From NCBI GenBank assembly GCA_049600855.1, contig JBMYQA010000020.1, positions 1-38,133 on the forward strand: 38,133 nt of DNA, in the 5' to 3' direction. Position 1 is the stretch's first letter. Each line of letters starts with the position of its first letter. Shown here piece by piece: positions 1 to 7,753 of this stretch. Made by a program: the position numbers and the translations under genes. The notes beneath the pieces were generated by a model that saw only the letters and a program-made list of their open reading frames with translations, ran no database searches and was not told the DNA's origin. This DNA is from JBMYQA01 sp049600855. Its GTDB lineage: Bacteria > Bacteroidota > Bacteroidia > Cytophagales > Flammeovirgaceae.

Positions 1-21
1 ATACTCAATTGATTATCATGC

Positions 22-58
22 AAAAACCTCTTCCCTGAGATTCAGAGAAGAGGTTTTC
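22..58 (-). terminator. Intrinsic terminator after pdhA, probably bidirectional
   Basis: A perfect 11-bp stem (23-33 with 47-57) continues after one mismatch into a 4-bp CTGA/TCAG apex (35-38 with 42-45) with a GAT loop. The stem ends in A-runs and T-runs on both sides, so it can terminate transcription from either side. It lies about 20 nt past the stop of the minus-strand pdhA gene, so pdhA appears to end its transcript here. Confidence 0.85.
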
Positions 59-77
59 TATATTGATAAGCTATCCA

Positions 78-1097
78 TTAATCCATTACAAATGGATAAT
101 TTTCATCTACATAAATTTCGGTGAAAGCTTCTTTAGGATCAGGCCAAGGAGATTTTTCGGCAAACTCTACAGCTTCTTTTACTTGCGCTTTGATCTTTGT
201 TTCAATCGCTTTCAATTCTTCAGCCGTGGCATAATTGTACTCTAAGATACGCGCACGCACTTGTTCAATTGGATCAAGGCTTTTATACTCGGCTACTTCT
301 TCTTTGGTACGGTATTTCGCAGGGTCAGACATCGAGTGCCCTTTGAAACGGTATGTTCTGAATTCCAACAAACTTGGCCCTTCACCATTACGCGCGCGTT
401 CAGCCGCTTCAGCAACAGCAACATGCACATTCTCAGGAGTCATGGCATCTACAGGACGCGAAGGCATGTCATACGCTTCGCCCAAGGTATATAAGTCTGT
501 TACATTAGAAGTTCGTTCTACAGAAGTCCCCATGGCATAGCCATTATTTTCAATCACGAAAATGACAGGTAATTTCCAAGTCATCGCCATGTTTAGTGCT
601 TCGTGGAATGCACCTTGACGAACGGCACCGTCTCCCATGTAGCAGATACACACATTTTTAGTGCCCTTATATTTTTCTGCAAAGGCAATTCCTGCTCCTA
701 GTGGCACTTGAGCTCCTACAATACCATGACCACCAATGAAGTTTACTTCTTTATCAAAGATGTGCATCGAACCGCCCTTTCCTTTAGTAGTGCCTGTTGC
801 TTTTCCATAAAGCTCAGCCATTACTGCATTAGGGCTTGTTCCCAATGCTAGGGGATGCCCATGATCGCGGTAAGCAGTAATCCATTTATCATCTTTTGTC
901 AATGCAGTCACAGCACCCGAAGCACAAGCCTCTTGACCAATGTATAAGTGGCAAAATCCTCTAATTTTTTGCTGTCCATACATTTGTCCAGCTTTCTCCT
1001 CAAACTTTCGGATGAGATACATGTTCTCAAACCAATATAGGTAAGTCTCTTTCGAGAACGTTTGCTCAGTTGTCAAATTTACTTCCTGAGTTGCCAT
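78..1097 (-). CDS. pdhA: Pyruvate dehydrogenase E1 component, alpha subunit
   Basis: Thiamine-diphosphate-dependent E1 alpha subunit (339 aa). It decarboxylates pyruvate and feeds the acetyl group to the E2 lipoyl domain of the cytoplasmic pyruvate dehydrogenase complex. The ThDP/Mg motif is visible as GDG at residues 155-157 and ENNG around 183-186. The conserved YRFKGHSMSDPAKYR loop, typical of E1 alpha, follows at about residues 249-263. The length is normal for a two-gene (alpha2beta2) E1. The start MATQEVNL is the first ATG and no better one lies upstream. A strong hairpin follows the stop and xerD diverges upstream, so the gene seems monocistronic here; the E1 beta and E2 genes are not in the window. 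A branched-chain 2-oxoacid E1 alpha is the main alternative, less likely from the close match to PdhA. Confidence 0.93.
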   Translation of the reverse strand: MATQEVNLTTEQTFSKETYLYWFENMYLIRKFEEKAGQMYGQQKIRGFCHLYIGQEACASGAVTALTKDDKWITAYRDHGHPLALGTSPNAVMAELYGKATGTTKGKGGSMHIFDKEVNFIGGHGIVGAQVPLGAGIAFAEKYKGTKNVCICYMGDGAVRQGAFHEALNMAMTWKLPVIFVIENNGYAMGTSVERTSNVTDLYTLGEAYDMPSRPVDAMTPENVHVAVAEAAERARNGEGPSLLEFRTYRFKGHSMSDPAKYRTKEEVAEYKSLDPIEQVRARILEYNYATAEELKAIETKIKAQVKEAVEFAEKSPWPDPKEAFTEIYVDENYPFVMD

Positions 1098-1316
1098 GTT
1101 GTCTATTTAAAGTTTTCTATATATTAGCCTTAGAAACAAGGATGTAAACCATTTGGTTTTACACTGTCTCTTATTTTATTCATATGCAGGGGTAAAAATG
1201 CTTAATTTTCGTTAGAAAAGCAATGAAAAGGATTGCAGGAGCATCGTACTTGTAGTACTGTTGGTTGCTAAATAACGCATCGGATTTTAACCGCTATTAA
1301 TCTATTACCATTTACC

Positions 1317-2219
1317 ATGAACTGGCAACAAGCTGTAGATGCATTTTCTGATTACTTACGATTGGAACGTTCCATGTCTAAAAATACCATAGAAGCTTAT
1401 TTAAGAGATGTTGCCAAGCTTCGGCAATTTTTTGGGGATGATTCAATAAACCCGCTGGCACCAAATCAACTTCGAGGAAATGATATTGAACATTTTTTAG
1501 CTTGCTTATACGATTTAAACGTTGCCCCTCATACTCAAGCACGTATTTTATCGGGAATTAAAGCTTTTTATAAATTCTTGTCCCTTCAAAACCAAGTAGA
1601 ACAAGATCCTACACACTTGATTGCCGCTCCGAAGCTCACTCGAAAACTGCCTGATGTATTAACAGTAGCAGAAATCGAAGCCATTTGTCTAGCCATTGAC
1701 CACGCTTCGCCCGAAGGGATGCGCAATCGGGCCATCATTGAAACGCTCTACAGTTCAGGCCTGCGGGTGTCTGAATTAATTAACCTTACACTCAGTAATT
1801 TATTTTTCGACATTGGTTTTCTGAAGGTGGTGGGCAAAGGCAATAAGGAGCGTTTTGTTCCCATTGGAAAATCAGCCATCAAACAAATTAACCTCTACCG
1901 ATTACACATTCGCAATCAACAAACCATTGCCAAAGGACACGAAAATTATGTTTTCTTAAATCGCAGAGGAAAACAACTTACGCGAGTAATGGTATACACC
2001 ATTGTAAAAAAACTAGCCGAGCAAGCTGGGATTAATAAAAAAGTAAGTCCACATACCTTTCGGCATTCTTTTGCCACGCACTTAGTAGAAGGAGGTGCAG
2101 ATCTCCGTGCAGTACAAGAAATGCTAGGACATGAATCCATTACTACTACAGAAATCTACACCCATTTAGATATGACTTATCTGAAACAAGTCATTACGGA
2201 GTTTCATCCAAGAGGTTAA
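1317..2219 (+). CDS. xerD: Site-specific tyrosine recombinase XerD
   Basis: A 300-aa tyrosine recombinase of the Xer family, expected to resolve chromosome dimers at dif with XerC and FtsK. The N-terminal SAM-like core-binding domain spans about residues 1-95 and the catalytic domain about 110-290. All catalytic residues can be placed: R150 (SSGLRVSEL), K174 in the beta-hairpin (GKGNKER), H246 and R249 (HTFRHSFATHL), H272 (LGHESI) and the nucleophile Y281 (TTTEIYTHLD). Length and motif spacing match XerD rather than phage or integron integrases, and no att-like or mobile context is seen, so it is most likely the housekeeping enzyme. XerC versus XerD cannot be fully separated by eye. The start is MNWQQAVDAF, preceded by an A+T-rich leader without a Shine-Dalgarno sequence. 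Confidence 0.9.
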   Translation: MNWQQAVDAFSDYLRLERSMSKNTIEAYLRDVAKLRQFFGDDSINPLAPNQLRGNDIEHFLACLYDLNVAPHTQARILSGIKAFYKFLSLQNQVEQDPTHLIAAPKLTRKLPDVLTVAEIEAICLAIDHASPEGMRNRAIIETLYSSGLRVSELINLTLSNLFFDIGFLKVVGKGNKERFVPIGKSAIKQINLYRLHIRNQQTIAKGHENYVFLNRRGKQLTRVMVYTIVKKLAEQAGINKKVSPHTFRHSFATHLVEGGADLRAVQEMLGHESITTTEIYTHLDMTYLKQVITEFHPRG

Positions 2220-2293
2220 TGCTAAGGTATAAACCCTATTTGTAGCGAACATTATCGCAAACTCTCCGAACAGCAAATCGCACTTCAATAGAT

Positions 2294-3952
2294 TTATGAC
2301 AAAGGCTGAAAGGGCATTGGTGGTACGTAATCGTCTAAGCCACAACGCTCCATAAACTCGTTGTTAAAAATTTCCTGTACTTCAGGACTCATAATGCGGG
2401 AGCGTTGTTTTTTCCATAACTGAATCTTGTCATAGCCATACATATCTTGTACCCGTTGTTGATTCAGAATACGGTTAATTTTACCCCAATGTAGGGTATA
2501 CGGAATTTCCGCTAACTCTAACCGCTTGGCAAGTTCCGATACATATTTATGGTTGATATTGGCATCTACCCCGTCTATTTCCATGACACATGTATGAGGA
2601 AATTTGGTAAACCCGAGCAATGCATCTGTCCCTTTTACAAAGCGAAAAGCGATGACACCCGCTAATTTCGTTCTTTTATTTACCGCCAGGCAATGATGTA
2701 TCACATCAATCACATCCTTTCGATCCAAGCCAAATGCCACACTAAAAATCTTCCCTCGAAATGCTGTATTTTTAAAGGTTTCTCCTATCGTACCTTCCAT
2801 TTCAGTACCATCAGCATCTTCAGGCTCCTCATAAGCCACATTAAACAAGACATTCACCATTTTAGGTATCAGCAGCCTATTTAAAAAGCCTGTTGCTACC
2901 TGTACCACGTCCAATACCGATTGAATTAAACCTAATACATCATCGCCATAGGTATGCCCTCGCTCTTTGAAATCAATGCGCTCATAATCCGTTCGATAGG
3001 GTGCTTTATGCATAATGCGCAAATAAGCTCCTTTTTTGGGGTTATCAAACTCAAAATCATGTGGATTGATGGCCATCTCAAAATGATACAACGGGTGTGC
3101 GGTGTCCTCTATTGGATAGCGCAAGTGCTGCCCAATCTCCGTAAAGTCGCCTTGAGTGATGGCTTTTTCGAGGGGCAGATCAAAAGCAACCCGCTTTCGT
3201 TTTTGTTCTAATAAGAACTTATCTTCCACCTCGACCAACACGCCATGAATAATTCCAAATGAGCCGAAACTTACTAAAATGGCATTAAACAAATCATCAT
3301 CATGAATAATCGTAGCTCCAATCTTTTGATGAAATATTTGCGAAGTAATTTTCTTACTGGCACGCTCGATGTAGAAATGGGAATCGGGGCCCGTTACCAC
3401 ATGAATGCCATGAATCATTTCTTGTAAGCCTCCATAAAATAATGCAGCTCCATGCGTACCTGTAGAAAAAGCGCCCACAATGGTTTGTCCATTACTACCG
3501 CCTGAAGCACGTAAAGATTTTGCTGGATTACTTTGATTCTCTAAATAGTCATTAATGCTGATGATGGTATTTCCACATTGCAAAAAGCGAAAGTTATCGG
3601 GATGATTCCCCTCATCCATAAAATCGTCTTCTAGCAGCTCAGCCCCCAAGGTAAACTTATGTCGAAGTCGCTTGGTATTGATGATGGCATCATCGCTCAC
3701 AGCCACTTTGCTAAATGACCAACCACTTCCCATTGCCCGAATGGACGTTTTTCGTTCTAATGCCTTTTTAATAACCCACTGTAAATTTTTCGTAGTAGCC
3801 TGATATTGTTCTAATTGATTGAGTTGATTCCAAGAATCATCAGAGAGCGTCAAATCAAAAGATTGATCATCATCTAATATCTGAGTAAAATTCTGATGTG
3901 CATTGGTAAATTTATCAATTTTCCATCTGGTTACGCCTTTAGGATATGCCAT
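2294..3952 (-). CDS. FAD-binding oxidoreductase, aldonolactone-oxidase-like (VAO/PCMH family)
   Basis: A 552-aa flavoprotein. The FAD-binding PCMH-type fold occupies about residues 45-240, with RAMGSGWSFSK near 72-82 and the GAFSTGTHGAA pyrophosphate-binding motif near 155-165. The C-terminal half contains LHWGK (H488-K491), a motif conserved in the D-arabinono-1,4-lactone / L-gulonolactone oxidase group. The reaction is probably oxidation of a sugar lactone or alcohol with O2 or another acceptor, but the substrate cannot be read from the sequence. The position that carries the flavin-linking histidine in the classic enzymes (GGGHS) is Trp78 here, so FAD is probably not bound covalently through that residue. 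No signal peptide is visible. The gene lies 66 nt downstream of the Bor-like lipoprotein gene on the same strand and may be cotranscribed. Confidence 0.78.
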   Translation of the reverse strand: MAYPKGVTRWKIDKFTNAHQNFTQILDDDQSFDLTLSDDSWNQLNQLEQYQATTKNLQWVIKKALERKTSIRAMGSGWSFSKVAVSDDAIINTKRLRHKFTLGAELLEDDFMDEGNHPDNFRFLQCGNTIISINDYLENQSNPAKSLRASGGSNGQTIVGAFSTGTHGAALFYGGLQEMIHGIHVVTGPDSHFYIERASKKITSQIFHQKIGATIIHDDDLFNAILVSFGSFGIIHGVLVEVEDKFLLEQKRKRVAFDLPLEKAITQGDFTEIGQHLRYPIEDTAHPLYHFEMAINPHDFEFDNPKKGAYLRIMHKAPYRTDYERIDFKERGHTYGDDVLGLIQSVLDVVQVATGFLNRLLIPKMVNVLFNVAYEEPEDADGTEMEGTIGETFKNTAFRGKIFSVAFGLDRKDVIDVIHHCLAVNKRTKLAGVIAFRFVKGTDALLGFTKFPHTCVMEIDGVDANINHKYVSELAKRLELAEIPYTLHWGKINRILNQQRVQDMYGYDKIQLWKKQRSRIMSPEVQEIFNNEFMERCGLDDYVPPMPFQPLS

Positions 3953-4018
3953 AATCGGTTGATTTTAAGTCCTTGTAAATTTGATATTTCTGTCCGTAAA
4001 TGTGATTCAAACATGAGT

Positions 4019-4354
4019 TTACTCCCCAAAATCTCCCGGTTCAGGCTCATCTGCACAACATTGATATTCAACGGTAGTTGGAACAGCTATGCCAAGGCTT
4101 ATGGCAGAGATCAAAATATCGCCTATATTTCGTTTCACGGTTAATACACAAATGGCTTCACAAGAAGCTACTGTTTTGATGTCTTTTGGTTGTACAATGC
4201 CCCATAACCACCCCCAACGTGTTTCCTTTTGCGGTTGTGGAATAGCAGGGTCATGTTTTACAACTACGTGGAAATTGATGCATCCTGTTAAGAAGACTAC
4301 AAGGAGAAATAATATAGCATAGTTTTTTTTCCATGCCGAGGTGCCATACGTCAT
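4019..4354 (-). CDS. Small Bor/Iss-like lipoprotein
   Basis: A 111-aa exported lipoprotein. The N-terminus has a basic/hydrophobic segment and a lipobox FLTGC with lipidated Cys25. The rest matches the general layout of the Bor/Iss family known from phage lambda: a W-G-L-W-G-I-x-Q segment, a central cysteine region (ASCEAIC), a hydrophobic stretch with LGIAVP, and a final conserved-looking cysteine (VEYQCC). Bor is an outer-membrane lipoprotein linked to serum resistance in enterobacteria; in Bacteroidota the role is unknown. The resemblance is by eye and remote, so the safe call is a cysteine-rich lipoprotein. There is no later ATG, so the start at 4354 is the only ATG that keeps the signal peptide. 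It lies just upstream of the FAD oxidoreductase. Confidence 0.6.
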   Translation of the reverse strand: MTYGTSAWKKNYAILFLLVVFLTGCINFHVVVKHDPAIPQPQKETRWGWLWGIVQPKDIKTVASCEAICVLTVKRNIGDILISAISLGIAVPTTVEYQCCADEPEPGDFGE

Positions 4355-4755
4355 GATAAATGAGATTATAATGAATGAATTTAAGTGGAGATTAATGGTT
4401 TTATCGCGCTATGATACAGATTAATTTGTGGGGAATGATTCTTTGGATGTTTATTCGAGGTAATTTTGAATATGTTTAACTTGTTCGCTATTAATTCTTT
4501 CGGATTGCGTACACTGTAACAAAAGTTAGGTTATCATTATTTGATTGGAGAACACTATTTATAAATAAATCTTTGTTACAAAATACTTATCTTTTATTTA
4601 TTGGTATTCAGCAGCAATTAACTAAAAACAAATTATACCATCAATAGCTGTTCAATTGTTTTTCTAGCTACTTCTAGTGATTTGTTCCTGCATGAATGAC
4701 TCATTTTTCGTACAAACACCTTCGCTATTCCTTGCAGCGACTAAGGCATTTAACT

Positions 4756-4783
4756 AAAAAACCAGCACTCTTTAGCACTGGTT
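4756..4783 (-). terminator. Terminator of the SH3-domain lipoprotein gene
   Basis: Read on the minus strand, AACCAG pairs with CTGGTT (4778-4783 with 4760-4765), with a partly paired interior and then a run of six T. It lies about 35 nt past the stop at 4819. The stem is only 6 bp before an internal mismatch, so it is moderate in strength. Confidence 0.65.
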
Positions 4784-4794
4784 CTCGGTATAAC

Positions 4795-4807
4795 TGTTAG
4801 ACAAGTT
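4795..4807. repeat. 13-bp dispersed element TGTTAGACAAGTT
   Basis: The same 13 bases occur at 16172-16184 and, inverted, at 16026-16038, where they form the outer arms of a large palindrome. Here the copy is single and lies 12 nt downstream of the stop codon of the lipoprotein gene, in the same orientation relative to that gene as the left arm copy has to the M1 peptidase gene. Confidence 0.6.
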
Positions 4808-4818
4808 TACTTGCAGCA

Positions 4819-5610
4819 CTATTCTCCACCACCTGTAGCAGTAGTATCTGCTGACGAATCGTCTTCATCCATGTCATCTTCTTCAGGTATTGGCTCTGCA
4901 CTGAGTTCTTCCGTAATATCTGTAATAAACGAAGATCCTGAAAAATCAGAGTTGTCCAAAATTTCTTGCAGTGCTTTCCTTTGCTTCTCGTCTTTGAGCA
5001 TTTTAGCTTTTGAATAAAAAGCAGCCACCACTACATCCAGTTCATCTTCGGTGATGTTGTTCTTTTTAATCCAACCTTCGGTGAACCAACCACCAATTTT
5101 CCCTTTAATTTCTAACCAATCGTCTTTAGCAGATAAGATGGCAATTACATCCATCTTGTTGAGTGTTTTATTCGATTTGCTCAATAAGTCTGGACGCTTG
5201 TATACGGTCGTTTCACCAGTAACGGCAGCTACTTTAGCATCAATGCCGTAAAAATCTTTTCTAGTCCATCCTTCAGTACCATCTGCCAATCTCACCTTTG
5301 AATACATGCGCATTTTCTTATTCTTATCTTCAATCTCTTTATCTTCTCCCAAATACGTAATTTGCTCCCCTAAACTTACTGAAGTCAAGTATTTACTGCT
5401 TGGGTCGGCAGCTTCATGAATGGAAATGGCAGAAGGCCAAAGGCATACAGCATTTACTTCAGTAGGTTCCGCTTCCTCTACTTTTTCAGTCTCATCACCT
5501 CCGTTAGCATCAATTGTAGTTGTTGTGTCGCCTTCCTTGTTTCCCCCTCCACAAGCAGTGAGTACTACCACAAAAGCCAAGAAGAATAAATTCAAATATC
5601 CTCTTCTCAT
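4819..5610 (-). CDS. Lipoprotein with two bacterial SH3-like domains
   Basis: A 263-aa predicted lipoprotein. The signal peptide ends in the lipobox LTAC with Cys20, followed by GGG and an acidic/Thr-rich linker (about residues 21-52). Two SH3b-type segments follow, about 54-122 (ending GTEGWTRKDF) and 127-184 (ending FTEGWIKKNNI); the repeated 'EGW(T/I)(R/K)K' end is characteristic. An acidic, Ser/Glu/Asp-rich tail with a GGGE terminus closes the protein. SH3b domains usually bind cell-wall peptides or act as surface binding modules, but no enzyme domain is attached, so this is a binding or structural protein at the cell envelope. The gene is monocistronic: a terminator follows it and a long divergent spacer precedes it. 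Confidence 0.75.
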   Translation of the reverse strand: MRRGYLNLFFLAFVVVLTACGGGNKEGDTTTTIDANGGDETEKVEEAEPTEVNAVCLWPSAISIHEAADPSSKYLTSVSLGEQITYLGEDKEIEDKNKKMRMYSKVRLADGTEGWTRKDFYGIDAKVAAVTGETTVYKRPDLLSKSNKTLNKMDVIAILSAKDDWLEIKGKIGGWFTEGWIKKNNITEDELDVVVAAFYSKAKMLKDEKQRKALQEILDNSDFSGSSFITDITEELSAEPIPEEDDMDEDDSSADTTATGGGE

Positions 5611-6008
5611 AGTTTTTCAAGTTTGATTGAACAATTCAGTTTTTAAATAACATTGTCTTGAACCTTTCATCACTGAAAGTAAAAAGACCTTTAGTTAGAT
5701 CAAAATTCACCCGCAATTAAAGAAAAGTAGGGGAAAACTTAAAGCTTCTGATGTAAGAAAACTTGCAAAAGCTGCGAATTTCAAGTAAATTAAATGACTA
5801 CTTCAACGTATCTTCATGAAAAATTCATTCCGTTCACTTGTTTCTAGTGCTTTGCCGTCATTTTAAATGTGACAAAGCACTAAGAACTAGGTGATCAACT
5901 TCAACTACTTCATCTGCTTTCTTGAAAAGCTTGTAAGGTTTAAAATTCCGCATGAAAATATGTTGCTAATTACTTGTAACTATCCTTCACTTCTTAACTA
6001 AATTTATT
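5611..6008. other. Divergent intergenic region, 398 bp
   Basis: This spacer separates the minus-strand SH3 lipoprotein gene from the plus-strand CBS gene and must carry both promoters. The only strong structure is the inverted repeat at 5845-5882. No exact TAnnTTTG element and no ORF was found. Confidence 0.55.
5845..5882. promoter_or_regulatory. Perfect 10-bp inverted repeat between divergent genes
   Basis: TAGTGCTTTG (5845-5854) pairs with CAAAGCACTA (5873-5882). The 18-nt interior can fold further through CATTT/AAATG. No T-run follows on either strand, so it does not look like a terminator of a visible gene. An operator or RNA hairpin is possible. Confidence 0.5.
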
Positions 6009-6470
6009 ATGAATTTCAAAGGGCCTAGAGAAACAGATGACGCGAAACAGGTACAAGAATACGCGTCCGTTACTAAATACATGACCAAAATCAATAATTT
6101 GTATACCTTCTCACCCAATCAGCCCATTAAAGAGGCTATTGATACCATTATTGAGAAAAGAATTTCAGGAGGTCCCGTATTAGATGATGATGGGAATTTG
6201 GTAGGCATGCTCTCGGAGAAAGATTGCTTAAAAATATTAGTGGAAGGTGCCTATCATAATATGCCTATGGTGCAACGTACCGTTGAAGATTACATGACTA
6301 GCGATTTGAAAACGATTCAGGCCGATAAAGATGTGTTAGATGCAGCTAATCTATTTTTAAATAGCTTTGTCAGACGCTTTCCCGTATTAGATGGAAAAGT
6401 ACTGGTTGGGCAAATCAGTAGAAGAGATATCTTAAAAGCTGCGCAAGACATTAAAAAGACGCATTGGTAA
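6009..6470 (+). CDS. CBS domain-pair protein
   Basis: A 153-aa cytoplasmic protein made almost entirely of two CBS motifs (about residues 20-77 and 88-147), which together form a Bateman module. The typical pattern is visible twice: 'MT..N..TFSPNQPIKEAIDTI..KRISGGPVLDDDGNLVGMLSEKD' is followed by 'YMTSDLKTIQADKDVLDAANLFL...RRFPVLDGKVLVGQISRRDIL'. Such modules bind adenine nucleotides (AMP, ATP, SAM) and sense energy state, usually through a partner protein. The partner is unknown here. floA follows on the same strand after about 220 nt, but that gap and a hairpin between them argue against a tight operon. The start MNFKGPRE is the only good ATG. Confidence 0.85.
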   Translation: MNFKGPRETDDAKQVQEYASVTKYMTKINNLYTFSPNQPIKEAIDTIIEKRISGGPVLDDDGNLVGMLSEKDCLKILVEGAYHNMPMVQRTVEDYMTSDLKTIQADKDVLDAANLFLNSFVRRFPVLDGKVLVGQISRRDILKAAQDIKKTHW

Positions 6471-6480
6471 AAAACACCTT

Positions 6481-6526
6481 CCTTTTCCATCAGCTTTACT
6501 TGGGAACCCCCAACTTCAGGAAAAGG
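6481..6526 (+). terminator. Possible hairpin after the CBS gene
   Basis: CCTTTTCC (6481-6488) pairs with GGAAAAGG (6519-6526), 10 nt past the stop of the CBS gene. The loop is long (30 nt) and no T-run follows, so a rho-independent terminator is uncertain. Confidence 0.35.
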
Positions 6527-6688
6527 GAGGCATAACATCCTCTAAAAACCACAAGTAATTGATCCGCATTCGACAAATCTCATTTAAACACTAGGATTTG
6601 TTCAAACTTATCTCCAATTTTATTGTGCTGTAGGCCACAATCATCAACACCTATAGCGCACAGAAATTTTCATCATCCAAATATCACT

Positions 6689-7699
6689 ATGACTGAATTA
6701 TTAGTCTTTGGTGCAATCGGTCTGATTGCTTTTTTCATTTTCCTTTATTTTGTACCTGTAAACCTATGGGTTACGGCAATATTCTCAGGAGTTCGAGTTA
6801 GCTTATTATCATTGGTATTGATGCGTATCCGAAAAGTACCGCCAAGAATTATTGTAGACTCGTTAATTACCTCTACAAAAGCAGGGCTGAATTTGACTTC
6901 CAACGATTTGGAAACACATTACCTTGCAGGTGGGCATGTGCCTTCGGTGATTAAAGCTTTAATTTCAGCTGATAAAGCAAATATTGACCTCTCCTTCAAA
7001 CAGGCTGCTGCCATTGACCTCGCAGGTAGAGATGTATTTGAAGCGGTTCAAACTTCTGTAAACCCGCAAGTGATTAATACGCCTTCTGTAGCGGCAGTAG
7101 CACAAGATGGTATTCAGCTTATTGCCAAAGCAAGGGTAACCGTTCGCGCAAACATTTCCCAATTAGTTGGTGGTTCTGGAGAAGAAACCATCTTAGCAAG
7201 GGTTGGTGAGGGTATTGTAACTTCCATTGGTTCCTCACAGTCGCATAAGGATGTATTGGAAAACCCCGATAAAATTTCTAAGCTCGTTTTGGAAAAAGGC
7301 TTGGACTCTGGAACCGCGTTCGAAATTTTGTCTATTGATATTGCCGATATTGATGTGGGTGCCAACATTGGTGCAAAACTCCAAATTGACCAAGCAAATG
7401 CCGATTTGAAAGTAGCAGAGGCGAAAGCAGAAGAACGTAGAGCGATGGCGGTTGCGGTTGAACAAGAGATGAAAGCGAAAACACAAGCTGCGCGTGCAAA
7501 AGTAATTGAAGCAGAATCTGAAGTACCGATGGCCATTGCTGGAGCATTCCGCTCTGGTAATTTGGGAATTATGGATTACTATCGCCTCAAAAATATTCAG
7601 GCTGATACAGACATGAGAGATTCCATTGCTGATCCGAATAAAAAGTCTAGTAGCTCGAATAAAGGAGGGAGCGATGACAGCTCAAAGTTGAGCAGTTAA
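6689..7699 (+). CDS. floA: Flotillin-like protein FloA
   Basis: A member of the FloA/YqfA (UPF0365) family of bacterial flotillins, which organise functional membrane microdomains. From ATG 6689 the protein is 336 aa; an in-frame ATG at 6623 would add 22 polar residues not seen in the family, so the later start (MTELLVFGAIG) was chosen. A hydrophobic re-entrant segment (about residues 3-50) is followed by the family signature VPPRIIVDSLI, the SPFH core with 'PSVAAVAQDGIQLIAKARVTVRANI', and an Ala/Glu-rich coiled coil (about 230-285, LKVAEAKAEERRAMA). A Ser/Lys/Asp-rich tail ends it. The NfeD-like membrane protease partner often found next to flotillins is not in the neighbourhood. A strong terminator follows. 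Confidence 0.93.
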   Translation: MTELLVFGAIGLIAFFIFLYFVPVNLWVTAIFSGVRVSLLSLVLMRIRKVPPRIIVDSLITSTKAGLNLTSNDLETHYLAGGHVPSVIKALISADKANIDLSFKQAAAIDLAGRDVFEAVQTSVNPQVINTPSVAAVAQDGIQLIAKARVTVRANISQLVGGSGEETILARVGEGIVTSIGSSQSHKDVLENPDKISKLVLEKGLDSGTAFEILSIDIADIDVGANIGAKLQIDQANADLKVAEAKAEERRAMAVAVEQEMKAKTQAARAKVIEAESEVPMAIAGAFRSGNLGIMDYYRLKNIQADTDMRDSIADPNKKSSSSNKGGSDDSSKLSS

Positions 7700-7720
7700 G
7701 CAATAAGAAAAGATCAAGTA

Positions 7721-7753
7721 AAGGGGCTATAAATTCAGCCCCTTATTTTTTTT
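7721..7753 (+). terminator. Intrinsic terminator of floA
   Basis: An 8-bp stem AAGGGGCT (7721-7728) pairs with AGCCCCTT (7737-7744) and is followed by a run of eight T. It overlaps the last codons of the convergent FG-GAP gene by two bases. On the minus strand the T-run is weak (CCCCTTTACTTG), so it mainly serves floA. Confidence 0.85.

Larger units (their letters stand above)
4355..4818. other. Gene-free region, 464 bp
   Basis: A+T-rich spacer between the 3' end of the SH3-domain lipoprotein gene and the 5' end of the Bor-like gene, both on the minus strand. It holds the lipoprotein terminator (4756-4783) and a copy of a 13-mer (4795-4807) that recurs in the large palindrome near 16.1 kb. 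A TAATTTTG at 4461-4468 matches a -7 element on the plus strand but serves no visible gene. No conserved-looking ORF was found. Confidence 0.6.

Noticed and set aside
1317..2219. Tyrosine recombinase as the integrase of an integrative element
   Set aside because: Length and catalytic motif spacing fit housekeeping XerD, neighbours are housekeeping genes, and no att repeats or mobility genes are present.
4461..4468. TAATTTTG, an exact -7 promoter match on the plus strand
   Set aside because: No plus-strand gene follows within 1.5 kb and the -33 spacing (15 nt) is wrong; expected by chance in A+T-rich DNA.
7114..7536. 140-codon minus-strand ORF antisense to floA
   Set aside because: Shadow of the alanine-rich floA coding sequence; floA is strongly supported on the plus strand.
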